From Candidatus Omnitrophota bacterium (lineage in GTDB: Bacteria > Omnitrophota > Gorgyraeia > Gygaellales > Profunditerraquicolaceae): DNA of 7,353 bases. Location of the stretch: positions 1 through 7,353 of the forward strand of contig VGKK01000054.1 in assembly GCA_016867095.1 (NCBI GenBank). The letters are read 5' to 3'. Shown one piece after another: positions 1 to 5,783 of the stretch. Positions within the stretch are counted from its first letter, which is position 1. Each line of letters opens with the position of its first letter. Made by a program: the position numbers and the translations under genes. The notes below the pieces were generated by a model. That model was given only the letters and a program-made list of their open reading frames with translations, made no database searches and was not told where the DNA came from.

Positions 1-1154
1 GCGGAAGTAGCCCAGCTGACATGGCTGTCCAAGATATGAAAGGCCTTTCTTAATTTTTTATGCAGCGGGATTAATTTATTGTCCTTGAAATTTAATATGA
101 CATAGGGAAAAACCTCAATCCCCCAGGCCCAACGCCGCTTCTGCCGGTATTGTATCACCAGGGTCTGCAACAGATTTTTTCCGTAGGCCACATCCATAGA
201 AACCGTGATATACATCGGCACCACCCGGTAATCCGAATTATAATAAAGGTAAGCCTTCCAGTAAATCAGGGAATCGTCCGAAACCTTGTCTACCGGCCAG
301 TAACCCACGTCAACCAGGGTCTTAAAGCTCATGCTATGGCTGGAAAAGGTCACGAATTTTTCCAGGCGCATGGAATCAATGAGCTGAAAATAAGACGAGC
401 TGATTTCAATAATCCTGGCAAACGAAGAAGCGTGCCAGATATTATTATTGTAAACCGGGATAGGCTGGTAGCTGCACTGCTGGGGTTTATCCACGGTAAG
501 GTAATGATAAAGCAGGCAGCCGAAATATTCTTTTTCCACGCAGGTATCGGCGTCAAAACAGGAGATAATCACATCTTCATAATTGATACCCTTAGAATCC
601 AGCAGCTCCTGTAACCTTTTGGCCGCCCAGGTGGCATTGGCGCCTTTGGTGCGCGCCTCCCCTTCTATATTATCGGGATGAAAGCTGGAAAGGTAAACGA
701 AAAAATAATCCTTGTAGCGCGCCTCCAGCATCTTGGCCTTTTCTCTTGAATCCGCCATTCTTTCCTCAAAGGCCACGACCACAATCATCTTCTCTTTCGG
801 ATAATTGGTATTCTTCATCGCCTCCAGCGACGGCCCCAGTATATCCAGCCCCTCCTTATAGGCCGGGAATATCACCGCCTGGTATATCTTTTGGCCGCGC
901 GGGTGGGATAATTTTTCGCAGAGAGACAGCCAGTTTTTATTTTTTTCCTTATTTAAACGGTGGTGGGCAAAACTCAAAAGCGAGGTCAGATACCCGACGC
1001 GGATTACCCAGAATATATCAAAGGTAATAATAAGGAGCGCGTACACCTTCGGCTTTAAAAAAGTAGCGCAAAGAAAAATCAACAATATTGACCAGGAGAT
1101 AACAGCGGGGGTAATTTCAAAAGCGCGCTTATAAAAATAAGAATTATCTTTCAT
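1..1154 (-). CDS. Membrane family 2 glycosyltransferase, 3' end cut by window edge
   Basis: An open frame of 384 codons runs from an ATG at 1154 to the window edge with no stop, so the C-terminus is missing. The N-terminus has two hydrophobic segments (about residues 13-36 and 37-60). A GT-A catalytic domain follows, with IFPAYKEG near residue 100, the metal-binding DAD (D201, D203), an acidic SDD (D293, D294) suited to the general base, and Q338-K-R-R-W342, which fits the QxxRW signature of processive family 2 enzymes such as cellulose or hyaluronan synthases. These motifs predict transfer of a sugar from a nucleotide donor at the inner membrane, probably for a surface polysaccharide; substrate cannot be read from sequence. 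The start overlaps the last 11 bases of the PEGA gene, and only a weak AGG lies upstream, so translation is probably coupled. Family assignment is firm; product is unknown. Confidence 0.88.
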   Translation of the reverse strand, partial: MKDNSYFYKRAFEITPAVISWSILLIFLCATFLKPKVYALLIITFDIFWVIRVGYLTSLLSFAHHRLNKEKNKNWLSLCEKLSHPRGQKIYQAVIFPAYKEGLDILGPSLEAMKNTNYPKEKMIVVVAFEERMADSREKAKMLEARYKDYFFVYLSSFHPDNIEGEARTKGANATWAAKRLQELLDSKGINYEDVIISCFDADTCVEKEYFGCLLYHYLTVDKPQQCSYQPIPVYNNNIWHASSFARIIEISSSYFQLIDSMRLEKFVTFSSHSMSFKTLVDVGYWPVDKVSDDSLIYWKAYLYYNSDYRVVPMYITVSMDVAYGKNLLQTLVIQYRQKRRWAWGIEVFPYVILNFKDNKLIPLHKKLRKAFHILDSHVSWATS

Positions 1155-2082
1155 TATACCTGATATCCTGTTCTATGTTATCTATGAGGGTGGGGGCGGC
1201 TCTTTTACTTATATCCATCCGGTACAGCCCGCGGTGCTGGTTGCCGTCGGCGCCCACCTGCGTATCGGTAAAATACAGCGTATCCTCAACATTATCATAA
1301 AACGCCCGGGAGCGCCTGTCGTTTATATTTAATATCTTGACTGTATTTTCCCTGCCCTGGCTGGACAACTCATATATCCTGATATCATTATCTGTCACGG
1401 CGACAACGCGCTCGCTGTCCGAATACCAAAAGGCGCTTATTATCTTGTGGTCCGCGGTAATAAAAAAGTCCTGTTTTTCGCCGTCCAGATATACCACATC
1501 CAGTTTGTTGCCGTAAAAATAGAGAATTTTATTTTTGTCGGGGGAAAGAGAAAAATCTTTGATATTGCCCGCCAGGTTAACCCGGCCGGTCAAAAGTTCC
1601 GCCTCTTTTTCCCTGGGATTCAGGCTGACGCGCGAAATAGCGGTCTTATTTGCGTGGATATAATAAATATAATCTTTATCATTGGGGAAGATATAGAAAT
1701 CATCCACATCAGCGGCGTTGATTTTTCCTAAATACGGCTTTACCGGGAAAAGGACGATATTGTCTAATACGGTGAATTTTCCCGACTCAACCCGGACCTT
1801 CTGGTACCAGGGATAATATTCTTCCAATTCCAGAAAAACAGTGTATTCGCCGGGCAGGAGCCCTTCTATACTTACCGGCGTAGCCTGGTTTAAGCGCCTG
1901 GTGTCCAAATATACCCTCGCGCCGTCAGGCGTGGATTTCAGGTAAATTAAACCGGTCTTGATAATCCGCAGCCTGTCTATATCTAATTTATACCCGAAAG
2001 AATAAAATAAGATAACCGGCGTCAGCGCCAGAAATAGAACTACGCTTAAATAAAAAAGGACCGCCCTGATTTTCTGCACCAT
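1144..2082 (-). CDS. PEGA-domain protein with N-terminal membrane anchor
   Basis: The 312-residue product has a basic N-terminus and one hydrophobic segment (about residues 7-29). A PEGA domain follows at about 47-109, recognisable from LKSTPDGARVYLD, the LLPGEY turn and EEYYPWYQKV. The remaining ~200 residues are beta-rich, with repeats such as FSLSPDKNKILYF and FWYSDSERVVAV that resemble WD40/TolB-type propeller blades. PEGA domains are surface or periplasmic beta-sandwiches, often next to polysaccharide or S-layer genes; the ligand is unknown. I chose the ATG at 2082. An in-frame ATG at 2115 would add 11 residues but lies inside the right arm of the upstream terminator hairpin, whereas AAAGGGG sits 11 bases before 2082. 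The stop overlaps the start of the glycosyltransferase, suggesting a joint role in envelope assembly. Confidence 0.82.
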   Translation of the reverse strand: MVQKIRAVLFYLSVVLFLALTPVILFYSFGYKLDIDRLRIIKTGLIYLKSTPDGARVYLDTRRLNQATPVSIEGLLPGEYTVFLELEEYYPWYQKVRVESGKFTVLDNIVLFPVKPYLGKINAADVDDFYIFPNDKDYIYYIHANKTAISRVSLNPREKEAELLTGRVNLAGNIKDFSLSPDKNKILYFYGNKLDVVYLDGEKQDFFITADHKIISAFWYSDSERVVAVTDNDIRIYELSSQGRENTVKILNINDRRSRAFYDNVEDTLYFTDTQVGADGNQHRGLYRMDISKRAAPTLIDNIEQDIRYNER

Positions 2083-2104
2083 TACCTTAATCGCCCCTTT
2101 GACA

Positions 2105-2132
2105 AAAAGGCCCATCTTTTCATGGGCCTTTT
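2105..2132 (-). terminator. Rho-independent terminator closing the PilZ-aquaporin cluster
   Basis: A perfect 11-bp stem (2105-2115 with 2122-2132, core GGCCCAT/ATGGGCC) encloses a 6-base loop. Read on the minus strand, the stem ends in CCTTTTTG, giving the U-tract of an intrinsic terminator about 50 bases after the stop of the small membrane protein gene. The plus-strand reading also ends in TTTTCATTTT, so some bidirectional activity is possible. The PEGA gene starts only about 22 bases beyond it. Confidence 0.8.
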
Positions 2133-2179
2133 CATTTTATTGCTCAATATGGGAATTTTTTGTTTTCAGTATGCTTGCC

Positions 2180-2461
2180 TTAGGCCTTTGCGCACTCTGC
2201 CGCAACCGGCTTTTTCTTATCGGCTAAAACTAAAAACAGCCAAGAGGCAAAAATGACCGCGGTAATCACCGCTCCCAGCATCAAATCGCTGGCCAGGTTC
2301 TTGGAAATAAGAAACAGCTCTTTGTTCCAGAGATGGTCAATAACCCCAAAGAGCGCTCCTCCCCAGAACAACAAATTAAGCCAGCCGAGCCTGGTATTCC
2401 TGGTCTTATTCCACAATACTGATGTTACTATCGCGCCTACTGCCGGAACTCCATAACACAT
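2180..2461 (-). CDS. Small membrane protein of unknown function (93 aa)
   Basis: I do not recognise the family. The product starts MCYGVPAVGAIVTSV and has hydrophobic stretches at about residues 5-15, 27-43 and 60-80, then a charged and alanine-rich tail (DKKKPVAAECAKA). This predicts a two- or three-helix inner-membrane protein. The start at ATG 2461 is decided by AAAGGAGG at 2470-2477, 8 bases upstream. A longer reading from a TTG at 2482 would place that ribosome site inside the gene and is rejected. It is the last gene before the terminator at 2105-2132 and lies 76 bases after the entericidin-like gene, so it probably shares the PilZ-aquaporin transcript. No catalytic or binding motif is evident. 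Confidence 0.7.
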   Translation of the reverse strand: MCYGVPAVGAIVTSVLWNKTRNTRLGWLNLLFWGGALFGVIDHLWNKELFLISKNLASDLMLGAVITAVIFASWLFLVLADKKKPVAAECAKA

Positions 2462-2493
2462 AGAACTATCCTCCTTTGCCAAATTTTTCTCTT

Positions 2494-2518
2494 AATCAGA
2501 ATAGCACTATTTCTGATT
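2494..2518. repeat. Intergenic imperfect hairpin
   Basis: AATCAGAATAG and CTATTTCTGATT form an imperfect stem with one bulged base and a very short loop, between the entericidin-like gene and the small membrane protein gene. On the minus strand it is followed by AAGAGAAAAATT, not a U-tract, so it is a poor terminator. It could be an mRNA processing or stabilising structure; function is unproven. Confidence 0.45.
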
Positions 2519-2537
2519 ATGTCAAGCTGTCCTTTGG

Positions 2538-2693
2538 TTATTTGGCGGGAGGCACGTTTTTCACGTTATCCGAACCCCTGCTTAACCACCTGCCTACTGT
2601 GCCGATGTCCTCGCCTATGCCTTTAATTGTCCCGCAGCCGGCGATGGCCAATATCAACAATCCGCTCAGGGCAAGCCAAAAATGTCTTTTCAT
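2538..2693 (-). CDS. Entericidin-like small lipoprotein (51 aa)
   Basis: The 51-residue product has a lysine/arginine N-terminus, a hydrophobic signal segment (residues 5-18) and the lipobox I17-A18-G19-C20, so it should be lipidated at C20 by the Lgt/Lsp pathway. The mature part begins CGTIKGIGEDIGTVGRW, which closely follows the CxTxKGxGxDI pattern of entericidin A/B peptides (EcnA/EcnB), small envelope lipoproteins of about 45-50 residues described as an antidote/toxin pair linked to stationary-phase bacteriolysis. The start at 2693 has AAGGAGG 4 bases upstream. It begins 23 bases after the aquaporin stop, so it is probably cotranscribed. Only one entericidin-like gene is seen here, so a pair is not shown. 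The C-terminal tail (DNVKNVPPAK) is unremarkable. Family membership rests on the lipobox plus the post-cysteine motif. Confidence 0.8.
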   Translation of the reverse strand: MKRHFWLALSGLLILAIAGCGTIKGIGEDIGTVGRWLSRGSDNVKNVPPAK

Positions 2694-2716
2694 TTTGCCT
2701 CCTTACGGCGCTTTGG

Positions 2717-3343
2717 TTATTCCTGGCCGTTGGTAATCTTGAAAACTGCGGCGGCTAACGCCCCGCCTGCCAAATTAGCGACAATAAAAATCCAGAGATT
2801 GCCCAGGCTGCTTAATCCCATTATCGTCAAACCGATAGCCACGGCCGGATTAATCGCGCATCCCGATACGCTGCCGATGGCGTAAGCGGCGGCCATTAAG
2901 GTAAAACCTATGGCCAATCCGTAATATGAATTACCCGCCGTCTTTTTAGCAGTCGCCACATTCAACACCACATAAACCAGCGCGAAAGTAAAAATAAACT
3001 CCGCCAATAAGGCATTGACCGTATCCGGGCTGGCCGCCAGGATTAAGGCGCCGCCTTTTATTTTTATTGCCAATAAGGAGGCGACAGACGCGCCTAAAAC
3101 TTGCGCCAGCATGTAAAAAGGCACATCCTTTGCCTTGCATTTGCCGCGCAGCCACACGCCCAGAGTCACCGCGGGGTTGTAATGCCCGCCGGAGATATGC
3201 CCGCCGGCGTAAACCATGACCATTAATATGGTGCCTATTGCCAACGGCGCCAGCATTCCCGCGCCGCCCGGCTCAATCACGCAAAGGCCGATTACCAAAA
3301 GCAAAAAGAATGTCCCGATAAACTCCACTATATAATTCTTCAC
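2717..3343 (-). CDS. Aquaporin (MIP family) with atypical selectivity filter
   Basis: This 208-residue protein of six predicted membrane helices has both half-helix signatures: GGHYNPAVTLG (N56-P57-A58) and GCAINPAVAIG (N165-P166-A167). The family moves water or small neutral solutes across the inner membrane. The residue after the second NPA, normally the filter arginine (NPAR), is V168. By my hand alignment to E. coli AqpZ (F43/H174/T183/R189) the filter is I36/A153/C162/V168, wider and more hydrophobic. C162 occupies the site of the mercury-sensitive Cys189 of human AQP1. The start is GTG at 3343 with AAAGGAGG 5 bases upstream. The gene follows PilZ by 24 bases and precedes the entericidin-like gene by 23. 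The short length is consistent with minimal loops. Family is certain; substrate is not, and urea, ammonia or peroxide are possible besides water. Confidence 0.93.
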   Translation of the reverse strand: MKNYIVEFIGTFFLLLVIGLCVIEPGGAGMLAPLAIGTILMVMVYAGGHISGGHYNPAVTLGVWLRGKCKAKDVPFYMLAQVLGASVASLLAIKIKGGALILAASPDTVNALLAEFIFTFALVYVVLNVATAKKTAGNSYYGLAIGFTLMAAAYAIGSVSGCAINPAVAIGLTIMGLSSLGNLWIFIVANLAGGALAAAVFKITNGQE

Positions 3344-3367
3344 CCGCTCCTCCTTTCTTGCCGTTTT

Positions 3368-3727
3368 CTACAGCCTCTCAATTACGAACTGCTTTATTTT
3401 CTCTCTGTCCTCTTCGCTGATAGAGATGAATTCTACGCCTGTTTCGCAGGCCTTGCTGGATTTTAAATTACCCACTGTAAATTCTTCTGCCCAGACCACC
3501 TTGCCGGCAGCGGAGATGGCCTCCCTTGAATCCGGCAGCCAAAACTTAAGGTCCAGCATAGTTTCGGGATTCAGCTTTTCAAGAGTCACAATGCGTATGC
3601 CGCCCGCGCTTATATCCTTGCTCTGTATCGTAGGATTTGCCGCCTGTTTTGGCGCGGATATTATTGTATAATCCACCTCCGCGTTACACGCCAGTCTGGG
3701 AAAAGCCCTTCTCTCCGCGAATGCCAT
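3368..3727 (-). CDS. PilZ-domain protein (c-di-GMP receptor)
   Basis: The 119-residue protein is a stand-alone PilZ domain. The N-terminal c-di-GMP switch R7-A-F-P-R11 fits RxxxR, and D38-I-S-A-G-G43 fits DxSxxG, so both ligand-contact motifs are intact. The C-terminal part contains GKVVWAEE, TGVEFI and a final helix (SEEDREKIKQFVIERL), as in typical single-domain PilZ proteins. It should bind cyclic di-GMP in the cytoplasm and change partner activity; the partner is unknown. The start at 3727 has AGGAGG 4 bases upstream. It is the first gene of a close-packed cluster with the aquaporin, entericidin-like and small membrane genes. I see no convincing sigma-70 promoter in the 76 bases between it and the repeat element upstream. 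Function within the cluster is inferred only from position. Confidence 0.9.
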   Translation of the reverse strand: MAFAERRAFPRLACNAEVDYTIISAPKQAANPTIQSKDISAGGIRIVTLEKLNPETMLDLKFWLPDSREAISAAGKVVWAEEFTVGNLKSSKACETGVEFISISEEDREKIKQFVIERL

Positions 3728-3808
3728 AGACCCTCCTTGCTATAGAAACGCCCTCAACCTTAATCCTCTATTCGCCGTATATGGCGGCGATGATCAAACC
3801 CCTTCACC

Positions 3809-3983
3809 GGGAATTCTGCAATTCTGGCAATTCTGTGAATTCTGGGGATGATGAATTCTGGGTGGAATTCTGGGGAATTCTGTAATTCTGGCATAATTCT
3901 GGGGACATCATACTTAATTCCAAATTATGTAATGTGTCCCCGGAATTTTCCTCCCCCGGAATTTTCCTTTCCCGGAATTTCCG
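3809..3983. repeat. Palindromic repeat element with AATTCTG array, REP/RAYT-like
   Basis: Nine AATTCTG units lie at 3812, 3820, 3829, 3838, 3854, 3866, 3876, 3884 and 3895. They are followed by a hairpin (3901-3941) with GGGGACA and TGTCCCC ends, then three CCGGAATT units at an exact 16-bp period (3940, 3956, 3972). CCGGAATT is the complement of AATTCTGG apart from a G-T wobble, so left and right arrays can pair. From general knowledge, AATTCYGGGGACA hairpins occur around Y1-type (IS200/REP-associated) transposase genes. No transposase is present here, so this would be a non-autonomous copy or remnant. Confidence 0.75.
3901..3941. repeat. 41-base imperfect hairpin at the core of the repeat element
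   Basis: Nineteen positions on each side flank a CCA loop. Sixteen of the 19 opposed positions can pair, one of them a G-T wobble, with the outer seven perfect (GGGGACA/TGTCCCC). Imperfect hairpins of this type are what Y1 single-strand transposases recognise, which supports the transposon-related interpretation. Confidence 0.7.
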
Positions 3984-3998
3984 CAGATTTAAGTGTTC

Positions 3999-4033
3999 AA
4001 GGATATTCTCGACTAGTCGAGGAGAATATCCTT
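3999..4033. repeat. 35-bp nested palindrome inside the methyltransferase fragment
   Basis: Two perfect 12-base arms (AAGGATATTCTC at 3999-4010 and its complement at 4022-4033) enclose 11 bases. These overlap a second, fully self-complementary 14-mer, CTCGACTAGTCGAG (4008-4021). Two alternative cruciforms are possible. It lies within codons for EGYSPRLVENILEHL, so it may be a coincidence of coding sequence, but the length is unusual. Confidence 0.75.
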
Positions 4034-4211
4034 CCTGGTAATAAAACCATCTATGAATAGGCTCATTTTTTATTTGAGAAAAATTGACGAGATATTCATA
4101 AGAATAATCTTTATGAAGATTAAACCGGCCATCAAGGTCCTTATAGAAATCTACGAAATAGTCCTTATTTATTTCTAGCATGCTTACTGCTTTTGCCATA
4201 GCACCCCTTAC

Positions 4212-4757
4212 TCACCCTATATTTTTCGCTTTGCTTTGTTTTTCTTCTTTCAAAAAAGCAGAGATAGAAGAGCTGATTTCCTCAAACGCAACCGGATAAT
4301 AATTCCAGACCTCAACGCTGAGGTTGACAATTAAGGAATTCTCGTTCAGACGCTTTACCTTATACTTTTCATGAACATGACCGCAGAAATTCCATGGCAC
4401 GTTCGGGTCGGCGTCTTCGGCCCGATGTGTCATGCAGATATCTTTGGCGCCATAATGAATGTATACCTTCGAAATAATCGCATTAAGGCTATTGTGCCGG
4501 TCGTGGTTGCCTTTGATAAAAATATATTTGCCATTCAGCCTCTTTTCAAACTGCCGGTATTTCTCAAGTCCGCCTTCTTTTCCGCCTTTGAAGATGAAGT
4601 CACCGAGAAAAAAGACCGTATCATCCGACTTAACTCTCTCGTTATGCCTTTTGATAATAGTCTCGTTCATCTCCTCAGCCGTCTTAAATGGCCTCTTGCA
4701 ATAGCGAATGATATTGAGATGCGAAAAATGATAATCTGACGTCCACCAATAATTCAT
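4212..4757 (-). CDS. Calcineurin-like metallophosphoesterase coupled to the AbiE operon
   Basis: The 181-residue product carries the whole metallophosphoesterase metal-binding set: D8 and H10 (TSDYHFSH), G52-D53, G83-N84-H85-D86, H111 and G126-H127-V-H129. Length and motif order match the small stand-alone phosphoesterases typified by COG4186. These bind two metal ions and hydrolyse phosphomonoesters or phosphodiesters in the cytoplasm; the substrate here is unknown. The ATG overlaps the AbiEii stop in an ATGA arrangement (4754-4757), so its synthesis is coupled to that of the nucleotidyltransferase. It is followed after 12 bases by the methyltransferase fragment. Coupling suggests a role connected with the AbiE pair, for example reversing or limiting the toxin's nucleotidyl modification, but that is inference. 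No residues expected for catalysis are missing. Confidence 0.9.
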   Translation of the reverse strand: MNYWWTSDYHFSHLNIIRYCKRPFKTAEEMNETIIKRHNERVKSDDTVFFLGDFIFKGGKEGGLEKYRQFEKRLNGKYIFIKGNHDRHNSLNAIISKVYIHYGAKDICMTHRAEDADPNVPWNFCGHVHEKYKVKRLNENSLIVNLSVEVWNYYPVAFEEISSSISAFLKEEKQSKAKNIG

Positions 4758-5779
4758 GATTTAATCCTGTTAATTTCTTTCTCTAAAACCTTTAATTTTT
4801 CTATTATCTGGTCAAATGTCGGCGGTTCTTCAAAAAACATCTGTTGCATCTGGCGATAATCGTTTTTAAGTGCACTCATCTGATCTTCGCGAGGCACTAA
4901 TCGCAAGCCTGCCGGAGTTGCTTCTTCATAATGTGCCTTAGTATCTCTGAAAAACAAAGCCTTGTGTTCGGCGACATCTTTTAGTAACGAAATATGCTCC
5001 AAGGCTTTTTTGTATATCGTAGAATCGGCCATCGCGTAGACGTCATAATAATGCCGCGACATCCGGGGAGGCACATTCTTTTCAGACGGACGATGATAGA
5101 TCATGTGCAGAATTGTCGCCTTCTCCCAAAAGGTCCTCTCCGCGGCCAAAACACGGACTGAGAATCCCTCGACCACACGCTCACCGGAAACATTTACGAT
5201 ATATGGCACAATTGTCGCGGGTTCAACCGGCCAGTGATCCGCACGCGCACCAAACTCAAGCTTAACAGACGACTTCACATAGCTCTCTACGGTACTCATC
5301 ATGGCGTGCGGGAATGTAAATAGAACCGTTTGACCGTCCGGAGCATCCTCATCCAATGCAAGATTCCACTCTTTCTTATTAGGCAATGCTGTAGCGATTG
5401 CCTGCTTTAAGCTTGGAACAATAACCTCGCTGATATTAGTCTTACACACTTCCTGCAATTCTTTAAGCCGCTTCTGGTTTTCCTTATTGCTCTTGTCTTT
5501 GCCCGGCTCAATTGACTTTGTTTTCGATAAGAACGACCGCTCTATGGAAATATCAATATCTTCCGAAAACCGCTTTATGACGTTGTAACATTTCGAAAGC
5601 GATGTTCCGCCTTTAAACGTTAAGTGCGTTCCAACTTCCGGCAATGAAAAGAGGACTTTTAATATCCAACATACCCAGAAATCCTTTTCAACCAGTTGCG
5701 GCATTATGTTTAAGTTGGCCGCGGCCACTTCGAAGTAGGCGCGTTTATCTTTTGCGTCAAGTGATACGAATTTATCCAT
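4754..5779 (-). CDS. abiEii: AbiEii-like nucleotidyltransferase toxin (type IV TA)
   Basis: The 341-residue protein has the AbiEii/DUF1814 nucleotidyltransferase layout. Motif I is F55-K-G-G-T-S-L-S-K63, and motif II is R70-F-S-E-D-I-D-I-S78 with the metal-binding D74 and D76. Motif III lies in E214-R-T-F-W-E-K220, and motif IV is R242-H-Y-Y-D246. All expected catalytic positions are present, so it should be active. Family members transfer nucleotides to cellular targets, shown for MenT relatives to be tRNA 3' ends, and arrest growth, giving phage-abortive infection when paired with AbiEi. The start at 5779 is preceded by AAGGA with a 7-base gap; that site overlaps the last codons of abiEi, whose stop is only 4 bases upstream. 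The stop overlaps the phosphoesterase start. Length is near the upper-normal range for the family, with a basic linker at about 85-110. Confidence 0.9.
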   Translation of the reverse strand: MDKFVSLDAKDKRAYFEVAAANLNIMPQLVEKDFWVCWILKVLFSLPEVGTHLTFKGGTSLSKCYNVIKRFSEDIDISIERSFLSKTKSIEPGKDKSNKENQKRLKELQEVCKTNISEVIVPSLKQAIATALPNKKEWNLALDEDAPDGQTVLFTFPHAMMSTVESYVKSSVKLEFGARADHWPVEPATIVPYIVNVSGERVVEGFSVRVLAAERTFWEKATILHMIYHRPSEKNVPPRMSRHYYDVYAMADSTIYKKALEHISLLKDVAEHKALFFRDTKAHYEEATPAGLRLVPREDQMSALKNDYRQMQQMFFEEPPTFDQIIEKLKVLEKEINRIKS

Positions 5780-5783
5780 TAAA

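Larger units (their letters stand above)
3804..4199 (-). pseudogene. 5' fragment of a probable DNA methyltransferase, truncated by a repeat element
   Basis: The frame encodes 131 residues, but only about the first 72 look like a normal protein. That part contains YEYLVNFS, PIHRW (47-51) and EGYSPRLVE (56-64). I associate this arrangement with the N-terminus of site-specific DNA methyltransferases, where the AdoMet-binding FxGxG/DPF region would follow. None of that region is present: from residue 73 the frame is low-complexity, reading through AATTC repeats (NSTQNSSSPEF...). The gene is therefore probably broken. AAGGGG lies 4 bases before the ATG, and the start is 12 bases after the phosphoesterase stop, so it was the fourth gene of the AbiE-type operon. 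Residues 56-68 overlap a strong palindrome. The methyltransferase identity is from memory of the motif and is moderate; truncation is better supported. Confidence 0.5.

Noticed and set aside
150..1027. Plus-strand open frames at 150-614 and 746-1027
   Set aside because: They lie opposite the glycosyltransferase frame, which carries clear DAD, SDD and QxxRW motifs; the plus-strand products are low-complexity and lack ribosome sites.
2462..2482. Seven-codon extension of the 93-residue membrane protein from TTG
   Set aside because: It would translate the AAAGGAGG ribosome site that serves the ATG at 2461.
2494..2518. Terminator between the entericidin-like and small membrane genes
   Set aside because: The stem is imperfect with a tiny loop and is followed by an A-rich, not U-rich, tract on the minus strand.
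3728..3803. Promoter for the PilZ cluster
   Set aside because: TTGATC and TTGAGG candidates lack a reasonable -10 at 16-18 bp; a weak CGCC/GGCG hairpin is present, but nothing firm can be called.
3812..3901. CRISPR-like array of AATTCTG units
   Set aside because: Units are 7 bases long with irregular gaps of 1-9 bases; there are no spacer-length intervals and no cas genes.
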